From NCBI GenBank assembly GCA_949292215.1, contig CASEYW010000035.1:1-33097 (forward strand): a DNA stretch of 33,097 nucleotides. The letters are read 5' to 3'. Each line of letters starts with the position of its first letter. Position 1 is the stretch's first letter. The stretch comes from an uncultured bacterium (GTDB lineage Bacteria > Verrucomicrobiota > Lentisphaeria > Victivallales > UBA1829). Below the pieces are notes generated by a model. The model did not search any database and was not told where the DNA came from. It saw only the letters and a program-made list of their open reading frames with translations. This document shows, piece by piece, positions 1-7,590 of this stretch. The position numbers and the translations under genes were made by a program.

Positions 1-222
1 GCATCCGCGAAGCCAGCCTTTTTCCTTGTCAAATACGAGACCGGCGGGAAGTCTCCCTTTTATGGAAAAGCGCAGAGGTCCCTCCCCGCGCACAGGAACG
101 GCATAAAAAAAATCTTTTCCCGGAGATGCACCATACACAGGCGCAGCGTTGATGTGCGGTGCTCCCTCGTCATGCGGAAGAAGCGGAGCAATTTCGATGT
201 CCGGTTCCGGTTTTTCTTTCAT
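1..222 (-). CDS. Glycoside hydrolase N-terminus, probably GH27 alpha-galactosidase (partial)
   Basis: This gene runs off the left edge, so only about 74 N-terminal residues are visible. It starts MKEKPEPDIEIAPLLP at 222, with AAGGAG just upstream. The visible part reads like the putative-Ig, beta-sandwich lead-in (INAAPVYGASPGKDFFYAVP, then RLPAGLVFDKEKG and LRG) found before the catalytic barrel in many bacterial GH27 alpha-galactosidases and related secreted or cytoplasmic hydrolases. There is no signal peptide, which suggests an intracellular enzyme. It diverges from an AraC regulator that probably controls it. The catalytic domain lies outside the window, so the family is inferred only from the N-terminal module; other putative-Ig enzymes are possible. 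Confidence 0.55.
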   Translation of the reverse strand, partial: MKEKPEPDIEIAPLLPHDEGAPHINAAPVYGASPGKDFFYAVPVRGEGPLRFSIKGRLPAGLVFDKEKGWLRGC

Positions 223-239
223 GGAATTCTCCTTTGCTA

Positions 240-283
240 TTGTAGTTTTTTAATAGTATACTATATTATTTCAAATTCGTAAA
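240..283. promoter_or_regulatory. Divergent promoters around a 12-bp palindrome
   Basis: For the minus strand, TTTACG (283-278) and TATACT (260-255) are 17 bp apart and point at the hydrolase gene. For the plus strand, TTGTAG (240-245) and TATATT (262-267) are 16 bp apart and point at the AraC gene. A perfect palindrome, ATAGTATACTAT (253-264), sits between and overlaps the -10 elements. The boxes are read by eye. The palindrome may be a regulator site or only a consequence of two back-to-back -10 boxes. Confidence 0.45.
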
Positions 284-333
284 GAGGGAATTTTTTAACA
301 TTTACTGTATTTTTATGTAGAAAGAATCTTAGG

Positions 334-1173
334 ATGGATGATGTTTCACATTATTATCCGGTATTTCCGGGGAGAACGGTCAATCCACTTCCGGTGTCGC
401 TGAGCGCTGCGGGGTATGTATCCACGACTTCCCGCGCCTATCGATGGGATGGACAGAATCGAGGTCCGGAAAAACGGGTTATCTGGCAGTATACGCTCTC
501 TGGAGAAGGCGCTTTGCGGATTTCCGGAGAAGAATTGCGGATTCCTCCGGAACACGCCATGCTGCTGACCATTCCGGAAGCACACTGTTACTATCTTCCG
601 GAACAGCCGGGAATCTGGGAATTCTGTTATCTGGTTCTGGAAGGAGAGACAGCGGTCCGTATGGCGGAATCTCTGCGGAACCAGTACTCATCGGTCCTGC
701 CGTTCCTTTCGGGGGGTGAGTGTGTAAAATCGGCAAAGCTGCTTCTGGAGCATGCGCGGGAGCGTCAGTTCCGCAGTCCGTGGCAGATTGCAGAGGAGGT
801 CTTTGCGTTTCTCTGCCGGATGAGCCGGGAACTCGAACAGGCACATGCAGGAGGAAAGAACGAGCCCCCCTTTCTCAAACGGATTTTCTCTCTTCTCCAG
901 AAAAATCCCGATGCGACTCCGCAGGAGATGGCAGCCGCCGCCGGATACAGCAGACTTTACCTCGACCGGATTCTGAAACAATACACCGGAGAAACTCCGG
1001 CACATTATCTGCGTTCGCAGAAGCTGCGGCGAGCCGCAGGACTGCTGATCAACACGCCTCTGAACGTGAAACAGATCGCCGCTGAGTGCGGCTTTTACGA
1101 CACGGCATACTTCTGCCGGACCTTTCAGAAAACATTCGGCAAAACACCATCTCAATACCGGAAGATGCAATAA
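334..1173 (+). CDS. AraC-family transcriptional regulator
   Basis: This 279-residue regulator has an N-terminal cupin-like sensor half (about residues 20-150) and a C-terminal AraC DNA-binding region (about 180-279). The two helix-turn-helix units are visible as PQEMAAAAGYSRLYLDRILK and VKQIAAECGFYDTAYFCRTF, followed by the usual GKTPSQYRK ending. It is transcribed away from a glycoside hydrolase gene, the typical arrangement for a sugar-responsive local activator. The ligand cannot be read from the sequence. The start at 334 is the only in-frame ATG near the beginning, and its Shine-Dalgarno match is weak. It converges on the frameshifted methyltransferase gene, leaving only 50 nt between the two stops. 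Confidence 0.9.
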   Translation: MDDVSHYYPVFPGRTVNPLPVSLSAAGYVSTTSRAYRWDGQNRGPEKRVIWQYTLSGEGALRISGEELRIPPEHAMLLTIPEAHCYYLPEQPGIWEFCYLVLEGETAVRMAESLRNQYSSVLPFLSGGECVKSAKLLLEHARERQFRSPWQIAEEVFAFLCRMSRELEQAHAGGKNEPPFLKRIFSLLQKNPDATPQEMAAAAGYSRLYLDRILKQYTGETPAHYLRSQKLRRAAGLLINTPLNVKQIAAECGFYDTAYFCRTFQKTFGKTPSQYRKMQ

Positions 1174-1223
1174 GACCCGTTTGGATCAAAAATAGGAAAC
1201 GAGATCGCCCGGGGAACGATCCA

Positions 1224-2448
1224 TCACTGTTTTTTCAGCAGGATCATGGTTTCCATGTTCGGGGTTCCGGGGAAAAGATCCAGCGGCTGAATCTCCGACG
1301 GCAGATATCCCTGATTTTTCCACTGAGCCAGCGAACCGGGGATGACATCCGTTCCACAGAACACATGCACAACGCGGAGCGGTGAACGGCGCGCCAGCTC
1401 CTTGATGACATCATCCGCAGTTCCGCTCCGTGGCGGGTCCAGAACCAGCAGTTCCTTCTCCGCCGGAAGAGGAAGACGATTCCTGATCAGCGCAGGCCCG
1501 ATCTCTCCGCGAAGGAAGCGTATCTCCTTTTTCCGATAGAGATGTTCTGCACTTGCCGCGGCTGCCTTGACCGAGGGGCCATCAATTTCAATGCCGATCA
1601 TGGAATCCACTTTCGGTACAAGAGAAAGTCCGATCAGGCCGTATCCGCAGTAAAGATCCAGCAGACGGGCATCGGATTCCGGCTGGATCAGTTTTTCCAG
1701 TGTATTCAGGAAAGTCGGGACCATCGACTCGTTCACCTGGGAAAAACCGGTCGGAGGATACAGCAGACGGTTGCCGTCCGGAAGCGTAATATCCAGAAAA
1801 GAAGAACCGAACAGTTTTTTATATCCGACCTCTTTCTCGCTCCGCTTCGCCTCCAGATAGTAGGGAGAACGGGATTCATCCAGATACATGAAACAGGAGA
1901 TCACCTCCGGTATCTCCTGCTGCAATTCCGATGCTATGATTTTGAGTTTGCGTACAATGGATGCATCAATTTTCGCAAGGTTCAGAAATTACAGCCGCCC
2001 TGCGGTCGGAACCACGGACAATGCAGTAATTCAGATTCCTTGCAAAAAAACGGAACGGCGGACGGGATACCATCTCCAGAATCAGTTCATAGATCCGGTG
2101 GTGCAGCTCCGGCTCCAGCATGGAATACTGAAGATTGCCGCGCACTTCCGCCTGCACAGAATGTCCCGGATGAAGCAGTTGAAATTTTCCGTTGGCAAAC
2201 ACACCGCGCCGTTTGGAATTTGTCCGGTAGTGTCGCGGCTGAACTGCCGGAATCATCGGCTGAAGCACACCCGGAATTCCATTCTGTTTCCAGAAATGCT
2301 TCAACGCAAGATTCTTGATCCTGCATTCCGTTTCGTAATTCAGAGATGCAAACGGCTCGGCGGAGGAGGAATCAAACGAAAAACCGGGCAACTCATCGCA
2401 GAGATCCCGAATACAGTCTGAAAAAGAGATCGCAGCAGGAGTGATCAT
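1224..2448 (-). pseudogene. 23S rRNA/tRNA (uracil-5-)-methyltransferase, RlmD/TrmA type, frameshifted
   Basis: Two minus-strand frames together make one SAM-dependent RNA m5U methyltransferase. The N-terminal frame (2448 to 1966) holds the family stretch PMIPAVQPRHYRTNSKRR and ends at a TGA. The C-terminal frame, open from about 1988 to 1224, holds the SAM motif LLDLYCGYGLIGLSL, the DPPRSG motif, a catalytic-type Cys in VVHVFCG and the closing DLFPGTPNMET. The frames join if one base is removed near 1978-1983, giving ...VISE-LAKID.... The start codon directly follows the dapB stop (TAA then ATG), so the gene is translationally coupled to dapB. There is no TRAM domain and no clear iron-sulfur cysteine set. 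The break may be a real mutation, a sequencing error or, less likely, programmed +1 slippage. The exact target uridine is unknown. Confidence 0.78.
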
Positions 2449-3255
2449 TTATTTCAGCCCCAGAACATCCTGCATGTCATAGAGTCCGGGCTTCGCACTT
2501 TCGAGAAATGCAACCGCTCTGATGGCACCTTTTGCAAAGGTGTCGCGACTGGAAGCCTTGTGGGTCATCTCGAAACGCTCTCCGGTTGCAGCAAACATGA
2601 CGGTATGATCGCCGACAATGTCACCGCCGCGGACCGCGTGCATCCCGATCTCGGTTTTCGTACGTGCACCAACCACCCCCCGACGACCATGAACAACATC
2701 CTTTTCGTAAGTAAGTCCGCGAGCCTCGCAAATCCGTTCTGCGATTGTCACAGCGGTTCCGCTGGGTGCATCTTTCTTCTGATTGTGATGCGCTTCAATG
2801 ATCTCCACATCGTAATCGCTCAGGATTCCGGCGACTTTTTTGGAAAGATAGAACAGCAGGTTTACTCCGACACTGAAATTCGATGCAAAGACAATTCCGA
2901 CTTTTTTCTCCTCCGCAAGACGCAGGAATTCCTCGGATGCGGATGGACCAAGAGCTGTCGTTCCAATCACAATTGAACACCCTTTTTCCGCGGCAAGCCT
3001 GGCATTTTCCATAACGGTTCCCCCCGTTGAGAAATCAATTACGGCATTGGCTTTTTCCAGTGCGTCCGCAAGAGAAGCGGTAATTTTAACCCCGCATGGC
3101 GGAAGTCCGGCAACGGACGCCGCATCACATCCGATGAACTCGGAGCCGGACCATTCAACTGCTCCCGCAAGCGTCATTCCGGGAGTATTCAGCGTGTTTG
3201 CGACCAGCCGCCGTCCCATTCTTCCAGCGGCGCCGACAACAACAATATCAGCCAT
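2449..3255 (-). CDS. dapB: 4-hydroxy-tetrahydrodipicolinate reductase
   Basis: DapB reduces 4-hydroxy-tetrahydrodipicolinate with NAD(P)H in the diaminopimelate/lysine pathway, in the cytoplasm. The 268-residue protein has the family length. The N-terminal dinucleotide-binding motif is VVVGAAGRMG (residues 5-14), followed by VIDFSTG and VIGTT. The catalytic stretch EAHHNQKKDAPSGTA carries the conserved His and Lys, and MHAVRGGDIVGDHTV is the usual C-terminal signature. AAGGA precedes the ATG. The gene lies 11 nt downstream of ftsQ and directly abuts the methyltransferase gene, so the three probably form one operon. Its product feeds peptidoglycan synthesis, which fits the ftsQ neighbour. Confidence 0.96.
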   Translation of the reverse strand: MADIVVVGAAGRMGRRLVANTLNTPGMTLAGAVEWSGSEFIGCDAASVAGLPPCGVKITASLADALEKANAVIDFSTGGTVMENARLAAEKGCSIVIGTTALGPSASEEFLRLAEEKKVGIVFASNFSVGVNLLFYLSKKVAGILSDYDVEIIEAHHNQKKDAPSGTAVTIAERICEARGLTYEKDVVHGRRGVVGARTKTEIGMHAVRGGDIVGDHTVMFAATGERFEMTHKASSRDTFAKGAIRAVAFLESAKPGLYDMQDVLGLK

Positions 3256-3266
3256 TTTTGCATCCT

Positions 3267-4052
3267 TTATTTTAAAGTCACTTTGCCTTCATAGCGCAGG
3301 TCGATCGTCCTTTTGTTCTCCCCGGAGCCGACGATGGATGGCATTGCGGAGATCAGGGCGGTCAGGTTTTTCTGCATATTTTTCGTCGGGATATAGACCC
3401 GGAACATTTCCGTAAAGTTGTTTTTGTAATACATGCTGAAAAAGAGGTAATCCGTGTTGTGAGCGTTGACGGAACCAATCCTGATGTCTGGAAAAAAGCG
3501 GACCGTCAGCATAATCAGTTCCAGGGAAGACGAAAGGCGCTGGAATGCCTGCCCGACTCCCGGAACCCGTTCGCGGTATCCGAAAATCACAGGAAGATTG
3601 TTGTCAAGATTCAGGCATTTTTCCTTCTGCATGACCACCCCCTCCTCATCGATTACCAGAGAAGATCCGATACGACCTAGAAACGCGCGCGGAATCCGCT
3701 CTGTAATTGTGAATACGATTGTATCCGGCAGGCGTCGCGCCACGGTCAGGTGCTTGATTCCCGGTTCCGCCGACAATTTTGCTCTGACCTCAGCGAGATC
3801 CACGGCAAAAAGATTCACGGAACCTTTTCTCAGGTTTGTGATGGCCGAAACATAACTGTTCTTTCCCTTCCACCAACCGCTGCTTTCCACCTCGACATGC
3901 TTCAGAAGAAATGCGGGATTCTCCGTAAACAATCCGCGAAAGGAACACCAGACAAGGAACACTGCGCACGCCGTAGTGGAAATCACGATCAGTACGCCGA
4001 GAATGATTTTCACCCGTCTGCTGAGTGTAAATGAAGGCAGTTTCAACGCCAT
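3267..4052 (-). CDS. ftsQ: FtsQ/DivIB-type cell division protein with POTRA domain
   Basis: This 261-residue protein has a short basic cytoplasmic N-terminus, one transmembrane segment (about residues 15-37) and a POTRA-like extracytoplasmic domain starting near FLLKHVEVESSGWWKG. The hallmark stretch LSAEPGIKHLTVARRLPDTI, followed by VFTITERIPRAFL, matches the FtsQ pattern (peptide joined to beta-strand, then R-P-RA). FtsQ links the early divisome to FtsB/FtsL and the septal synthase. The start at 4052 is preceded by AAAAAGGAAAG. It heads an operon with dapB and lies away from any visible mur/fts cluster. The C-terminal region diverges from model FtsQ, so another POTRA membrane protein is possible but less likely. 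Confidence 0.8.
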   Translation of the reverse strand: MALKLPSFTLSRRVKIILGVLIVISTTACAVFLVWCSFRGLFTENPAFLLKHVEVESSGWWKGKNSYVSAITNLRKGSVNLFAVDLAEVRAKLSAEPGIKHLTVARRLPDTIVFTITERIPRAFLGRIGSSLVIDEEGVVMQKEKCLNLDNNLPVIFGYRERVPGVGQAFQRLSSSLELIMLTVRFFPDIRIGSVNAHNTDYLFFSMYYKNNFTEMFRVYIPTKNMQKNLTALISAMPSIVGSGENKRTIDLRYEGKVTLK

Positions 4053-4102
4053 GCTTCTTTCCTTTTTCCTGTGTGTATGAATATCGAACGGCGGACTCCG
4101 GT

Positions 4103-4131
4103 ATTATACACCGGAAGAGCGCCGTTGTCAA
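4103..4131 (-). promoter_or_regulatory. Perfect consensus sigma70 promoter for ftsQ-dapB operon
   Basis: On the minus strand TTGACA (4131-4126) is followed after exactly 17 bp by TATAAT (4108-4103), a full match to both consensus hexamers. The -10 box lies inside an inverted repeat, TCCGGT (4097-4102) with ACCGGA (4110-4115), which could be an operator or coincidence. Transcription would begin about 45 nt before the ftsQ ATG. This separates the operon from carB. Confidence 0.85.
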
Positions 4132-4145
4132 TCGGGAATGCCGGA

Positions 4146-7100
4146 TTACTTGAGTTTCAGTTTCGGAGCCTGACGATGATACTCCTGAATACTGCAAACC
4201 TCCATCCGTCCCATCTCTTTGATTGCCTTGAGGCCCTCGATCGCGGCGCGCAGTCCGTCGATCGTCGTCGTGATGGGGACACCCTTGATGACGGCATGGG
4301 CGCGCATGTGCACCTCGTCGGTTCGCGGAGTGACACCGGTGGATGGAGTGTTGATGATCCAGGTCAGTTCATGGTCGTTGATTGCATCAATGACATTCGG
4401 GCGCCCCTCCGAAATTTTGAAGATCGGCTGGACGGGAATTCCCGCGTTGTAGAGAGCTGTCGCAGTTCCGCAGGTTGCATGAATGGTGAATCCGAGACCG
4501 TGCAGCTCTTTGCCAAGCGGTACAACCGCATGTTTGTCGAGCGAGCGAATACTCATGAAAATATCTCCGCCGTTGGGGATGGAGTTGCCCGCTGCGACCT
4601 GAGTCTTGAAATAGGCAACGCCAGGCGTCATATCAATTCCCATCACCTCCCCGGTGGATTTCATTTCCGGGCTGAGCACGATGTCGATGCCGGGGAAGCG
4701 AACAAACGGGAAGACAGCTTCTTTGCAGCTGTAGTGTTCCGGAATGATCTCCTCCGTAAAACCGATGTCTTTCAGTTTTTTTCCGACCATTACAAGAGAG
4801 GCAATCTTTGCCAGCGGCACACCGATCGATTTGCTGACAAACGGAACCGTCCGCGAAGCGCGCGGATTCACTTCGAGTACAAAAACCTCTTCGTCCTTAA
4901 CTGCATACTGGACATTCATCAGGCCGCAGACTTTCAGTTCCCTGGCAAGATCAAGGGTGTTTTTATGGATCGTGTCCAGAACCTTTTTCGAAAGGGAGAT
5001 TGTGGGAATCACGCAGGCGCTGTCGCCGGAATGAATTCCCGCCAGTTCCACGTGTTCCATAATGGCGCCGATCACGCTGGTTTCTCCGTCGGAAACGCAG
5101 TCCACATCCAGTTCCGTCGCATCCTCCAGGAAACGGTCAATCAGGACGGGGCGCTCCTCCGACGCCTCCACCGCTTCGACCATGTATTTGCGCAGGACCT
5201 CTTCATTGTAGACGATCACCATCGCACGGCCGCCGAGAACAAACGACGGACGTACCAGCACCGGGTAGCCGATCCGGTTTGCCACCTCCACAGCTTCCTT
5301 GATATTGGTGGCAATACCGCCTGCGGGCTGTTTGATGCCGAGTCTTGTAACCAGTTCATTGAATGTCTCGCGATCCTCGGCGGCATCAATGCTGGCGGGA
5401 CTCGTCCCGATGATATTGACTCCGCAATCCTGTAACCGGTGAGCCAGATTCAACGGGGTCTGTCCGCCGAACTGCACGATTACGCCATCGCACTTTTCGT
5501 GTTCATAGATATGGAGAACATCTTCAAGAGTCAGCGGTTCAAAATAGAGTTTGTCGCTGGTTTCGTAGTCTGTGGAGACCGTTTCCGGATTGCTGTTGAC
5601 CATGATCGTTTCATATCCGGCATCCCTCAGAGCGAAGGAGGCATGGACACAGCAGTAATCGAATTCGATTCCCTGTCCGATGCGGTTCGGTCCGCCGCCG
5701 AGAATCATGATCTTCTTTTTTCCGTTCGACTTTCCGCTGGCCTCGTTGACCTCGCCATAGGTGGAATAATAGTAGGGAGTGTATGCTTCAAACTCCGCGG
5801 CGCAGGTATCGACAAGGCCGTAGACCGGCATGACGCCGATCTCCTTTCGCGCCTTGTAGACCTCCACTTCCGTCGAATGAAGAAGAAACGCGATCTGACG
5901 GTCGGAATAGCCCATTTCCTTGATCTGGCGGAAGAAGGGAGGATCGGCTTTCAGATTTTCCAGCGATCCGGCACGCTTGATCTCTTCTTCGAAGCAGGCG
6001 AGTTCGTGCATGTGGCGCAGGAACCATTTGTCGATCATGGTAAGTTCATGGACGCGGTCCACACTCCAGCCGCGCTTGAACGCTTCGCGGACGTAGAAAA
6101 GACGCGCGAAATTCGGACGGATCAGCTCGGCTTCAATGTGTTCATCGGGATATTGTGAATACTTGCCGTCCTTGCCATCGACGCCGTAACCGGCGCGTCC
6201 GGTTTCCAGAGAGCGCATTGCCTTTTGAAGCGACTGCTTGAACGTTCGTCCGATGCTCATGGTTTCGCCGACGGACTTCATCTGAGTGGAAAGGGTACTG
6301 TCGGCAGCAGGGAATTTTTCGAAGGCGAACCGGGGAACCTTTGTCACAACGTAGTCGATGGAAGGTTCGAAACAAGCCGGGGTTTCGCGGGTGATGTCGT
6401 TCATAATCTCATCAAGAGTGTATCCGACTGCAAGTTTTGCGGCGAACTTTGCAATCGGGAATCCGGTTGCTTTGGACGCCAGCGCGCTGGAGCGGGAAAC
6501 TCTGGGATTCATTTCGATGATAATCATTCTTCCGTCTTCCGGGTTCAGCGCCCACTGGACATTGGAACCACCGGTTTCGACGCCGATTGCCCGCATGACG
6601 GCAAGGGAACCGTCGCGCATGCGCTGATATTCGCGGTCGGTCAGGGTCTGAGCCGGCGCAACGGTAATGCTGTCACCGGTATGCACGCCCATCGGATCAA
6701 TGTTTTCAATAGAGCAGATGATAACCGCATTGTCTTTCTTATCGCGCATGACTTCGAGTTCAAATTCCTTCCAGCCTAGGAGGGATTCTTCGATGAGCAC
6801 TTCGCTGTTCATACTGGCGGCAAGTCCGCGGGCGACGATGGCTTCGAATTCGGCTTCATCATGAGCAATGCCTCCGCCGGTTCCGCCAAGCGTAAATCCC
6901 GGACGGATGATCAGCGGATAGGTGCCGATTTTCGCTGCAATGAGTCTGGCTTCCTCCATGGAATGGGCGGACCCGCTTTTCGGCAGATCGAGTCCGATCT
7001 TCTGCATGGTTTCCTTGAAGAGTTCGCGGTCCTCGGCCCGACGGATCACATCCGCCTTTGCACCGATCATTTCAACCTTGTAACGGGAAAGGATGCCGGA

Positions 7101-7412
7101 GTCGTGAAGTTCCAGTGCGAGATTCAGCGCAGTCTGTCCGCCGAGGGTCGGCAAGATGGCGTCGGGACGCTCGCGTCGGATGATTTCCAGCAGGATGTCT
7201 TTCGTCAGCGGTTCAATATAGGTGCGGTCCGCAAAATCGGGATCGGTCATGATGGTTGCCGGATTGCTGTTGACGAGAATGACCTCGTAACCTTCCTCCT
7301 TAAGTGATTTGCAGGCCTGGGTTCCAGAATAATCGAATTCACAGGCCTGGCCGATGACAATGGGACCGGATCCGATCAGCATGATCTTCTTGATATCTTC
7401 CCGCTTAGGCAT
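4146..7412 (-). CDS. carB: Carbamoyl-phosphate synthase large subunit
   Basis: This 1088-residue protein has the full family length. It carries two tandem ATP-grasp halves: the first begins with [20 protein letters not shown] and the second with [19 protein letters not shown] near residue 570. Both halves keep the [19 protein letters not shown] and [21 protein letters not shown] metal-binding stretches. The last ~140 residues form the MGS-like allosteric domain. With CarA it makes carbamoyl phosphate from glutamine, bicarbonate and ATP for pyrimidines and arginine. No carA is in the window. An AGGGAAG box precedes the ATG at 7412. The gene has its own promoter upstream and is followed by the separate ftsQ promoter, so it is likely monocistronic. 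Confidence 0.98.
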   Translation of the reverse strand: MPKREDIKKIMLIGSGPIVIGQACEFDYSGTQACKSLKEEGYEVILVNSNPATIMTDPDFADRTYIEPLTKDILLEIIRRERPDAILPTLGGQTALNLALELHDSGILSRYKVEMIGAKADVIRRAEDRELFKETMQKIGLDLPKSGSAHSMEEARLIAAKIGTYPLIIRPGFTLGGTGGGIAHDEAEFEAIVARGLAASMNSEVLIEESLLGWKEFELEVMRDKKDNAVIICSIENIDPMGVHTGDSITVAPAQTLTDREYQRMRDGSLAVMRAIGVETGGSNVQWALNPEDGRMIIIEMNPRVSRSSALASKATGFPIAKFAAKLAVGYTLDEIMNDITRETPACFEPSIDYVVTKVPRFAFEKFPAADSTLSTQMKSVGETMSIGRTFKQSLQKAMRSLETGRAGYGVDGKDGKYSQYPDEHIEAELIRPNFARLFYVREAFKRGWSVDRVHELTMIDKWFLRHMHELACFEEEIKRAGSLENLKADPPFFRQIKEMGYSDRQIAFLLHSTEVEVYKARKEIGVMPVYGLVDTCAAEFEAYTPYYYSTYGEVNEASGKSNGKKKIMILGGGPNRIGQGIEFDYCCVHASFALRDAGYETIMVNSNPETVSTDYETSDKLYFEPLTLEDVLHIYEHEKCDGVIVQFGGQTPLNLAHRLQDCGVNIIGTSPASIDAAEDRETFNELVTRLGIKQPAGGIATNIKEAVEVANRIGYPVLVRPSFVLGGRAMVIVYNEEVLRKYMVEAVEASEERPVLIDRFLEDATELDVDCVSDGETSVIGAIMEHVELAGIHSGDSACVIPTISLSKKVLDTIHKNTLDLARELKVCGLMNVQYAVKDEEVFVLEVNPRASRTVPFVSKSIGVPLAKIASLVMVGKKLKDIGFTEEIIPEHYSCKEAVFPFVRFPGIDIVLSPEMKSTGEVMGIDMTPGVAYFKTQVAAGNSIPNGGDIFMSIRSLDKHAVVPLGKELHGLGFTIHATCGTATALYNAGIPVQPIFKISEGRPNVIDAINDHELTWIINTPSTGVTPRTDEVHMRAHAVIKGVPITTTIDGLRAAIEGLKAIKEMGRMEVCSIQEYHRQAPKLKLK

Positions 7413-7441
7413 AAGAGTGCTTCCCTAATTAGAGGTTATCC

Positions 7442-7493
7442 GCAGAAGCTTCCGCCGAAGCGCAAAAGAGTGGCGGATGGTGATTTCTTCTGC
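7442..7493 (-). promoter_or_regulatory. carB leader with nested and competing hairpins
   Basis: The 5' leader of carB can fold as an outer stem, GCAGAAG (7493-7487) with CTTCTGC (7448-7442), enclosing an inner stem TCCGCC/GGCGGA (7477-7472 with 7456-7451). A competing small hairpin, GCTTC-GGCG-GAAGC (61-48 of the same block, 7461-7448), uses the same bases, so the two folds exclude each other. No leader peptide and no U-tract follow. Function is unproven; control of initiation or a ligand-sensing leader are possibilities. Confidence 0.35.
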
Positions 7494-7506
7494 TTTCGGG
7501 GAATGA

Positions 7507-7535
7507 AATATACACCGCAAATCCCGATTTTTCAA
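7507..7535 (-). promoter_or_regulatory. carB promoter
   Basis: On the minus strand TTGAAA (7535-7530) and TATATT (7512-7507) are separated by 17 bp, a good sigma70-type match. The predicted start leaves a leader of about 85-90 nt before the carB ATG. Confidence 0.7.
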
Positions 7536-7590
7536 CAGGAATTTCCAAAGAATATGTTTGGAGAGAACAGGAAAATTACTGTCGGCGGAA

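Noticed and set aside
253..264. ATAGTATACTAT palindrome as a confirmed AraC operator
   Set aside because: AraC proteins usually bind direct or asymmetric repeats, and the palindrome can arise from back-to-back -10 boxes, so it is reported only as part of the promoter region.
1203..1235. GATCG/CGATC inverted repeat and a T-run after the AraC gene as a terminator
   Set aside because: The stem is only 5 bp and the T-run starts eight bases later, inside the neighbouring gene's 3' end; too weak to call.
4071..5435. Long plus-strand open frames opposite carB, including one of 454 codons
   Set aside because: They lie entirely antisense to a full-length, motif-complete carB and show no start signals or family motifs; long antisense frames are expected opposite such a gene.
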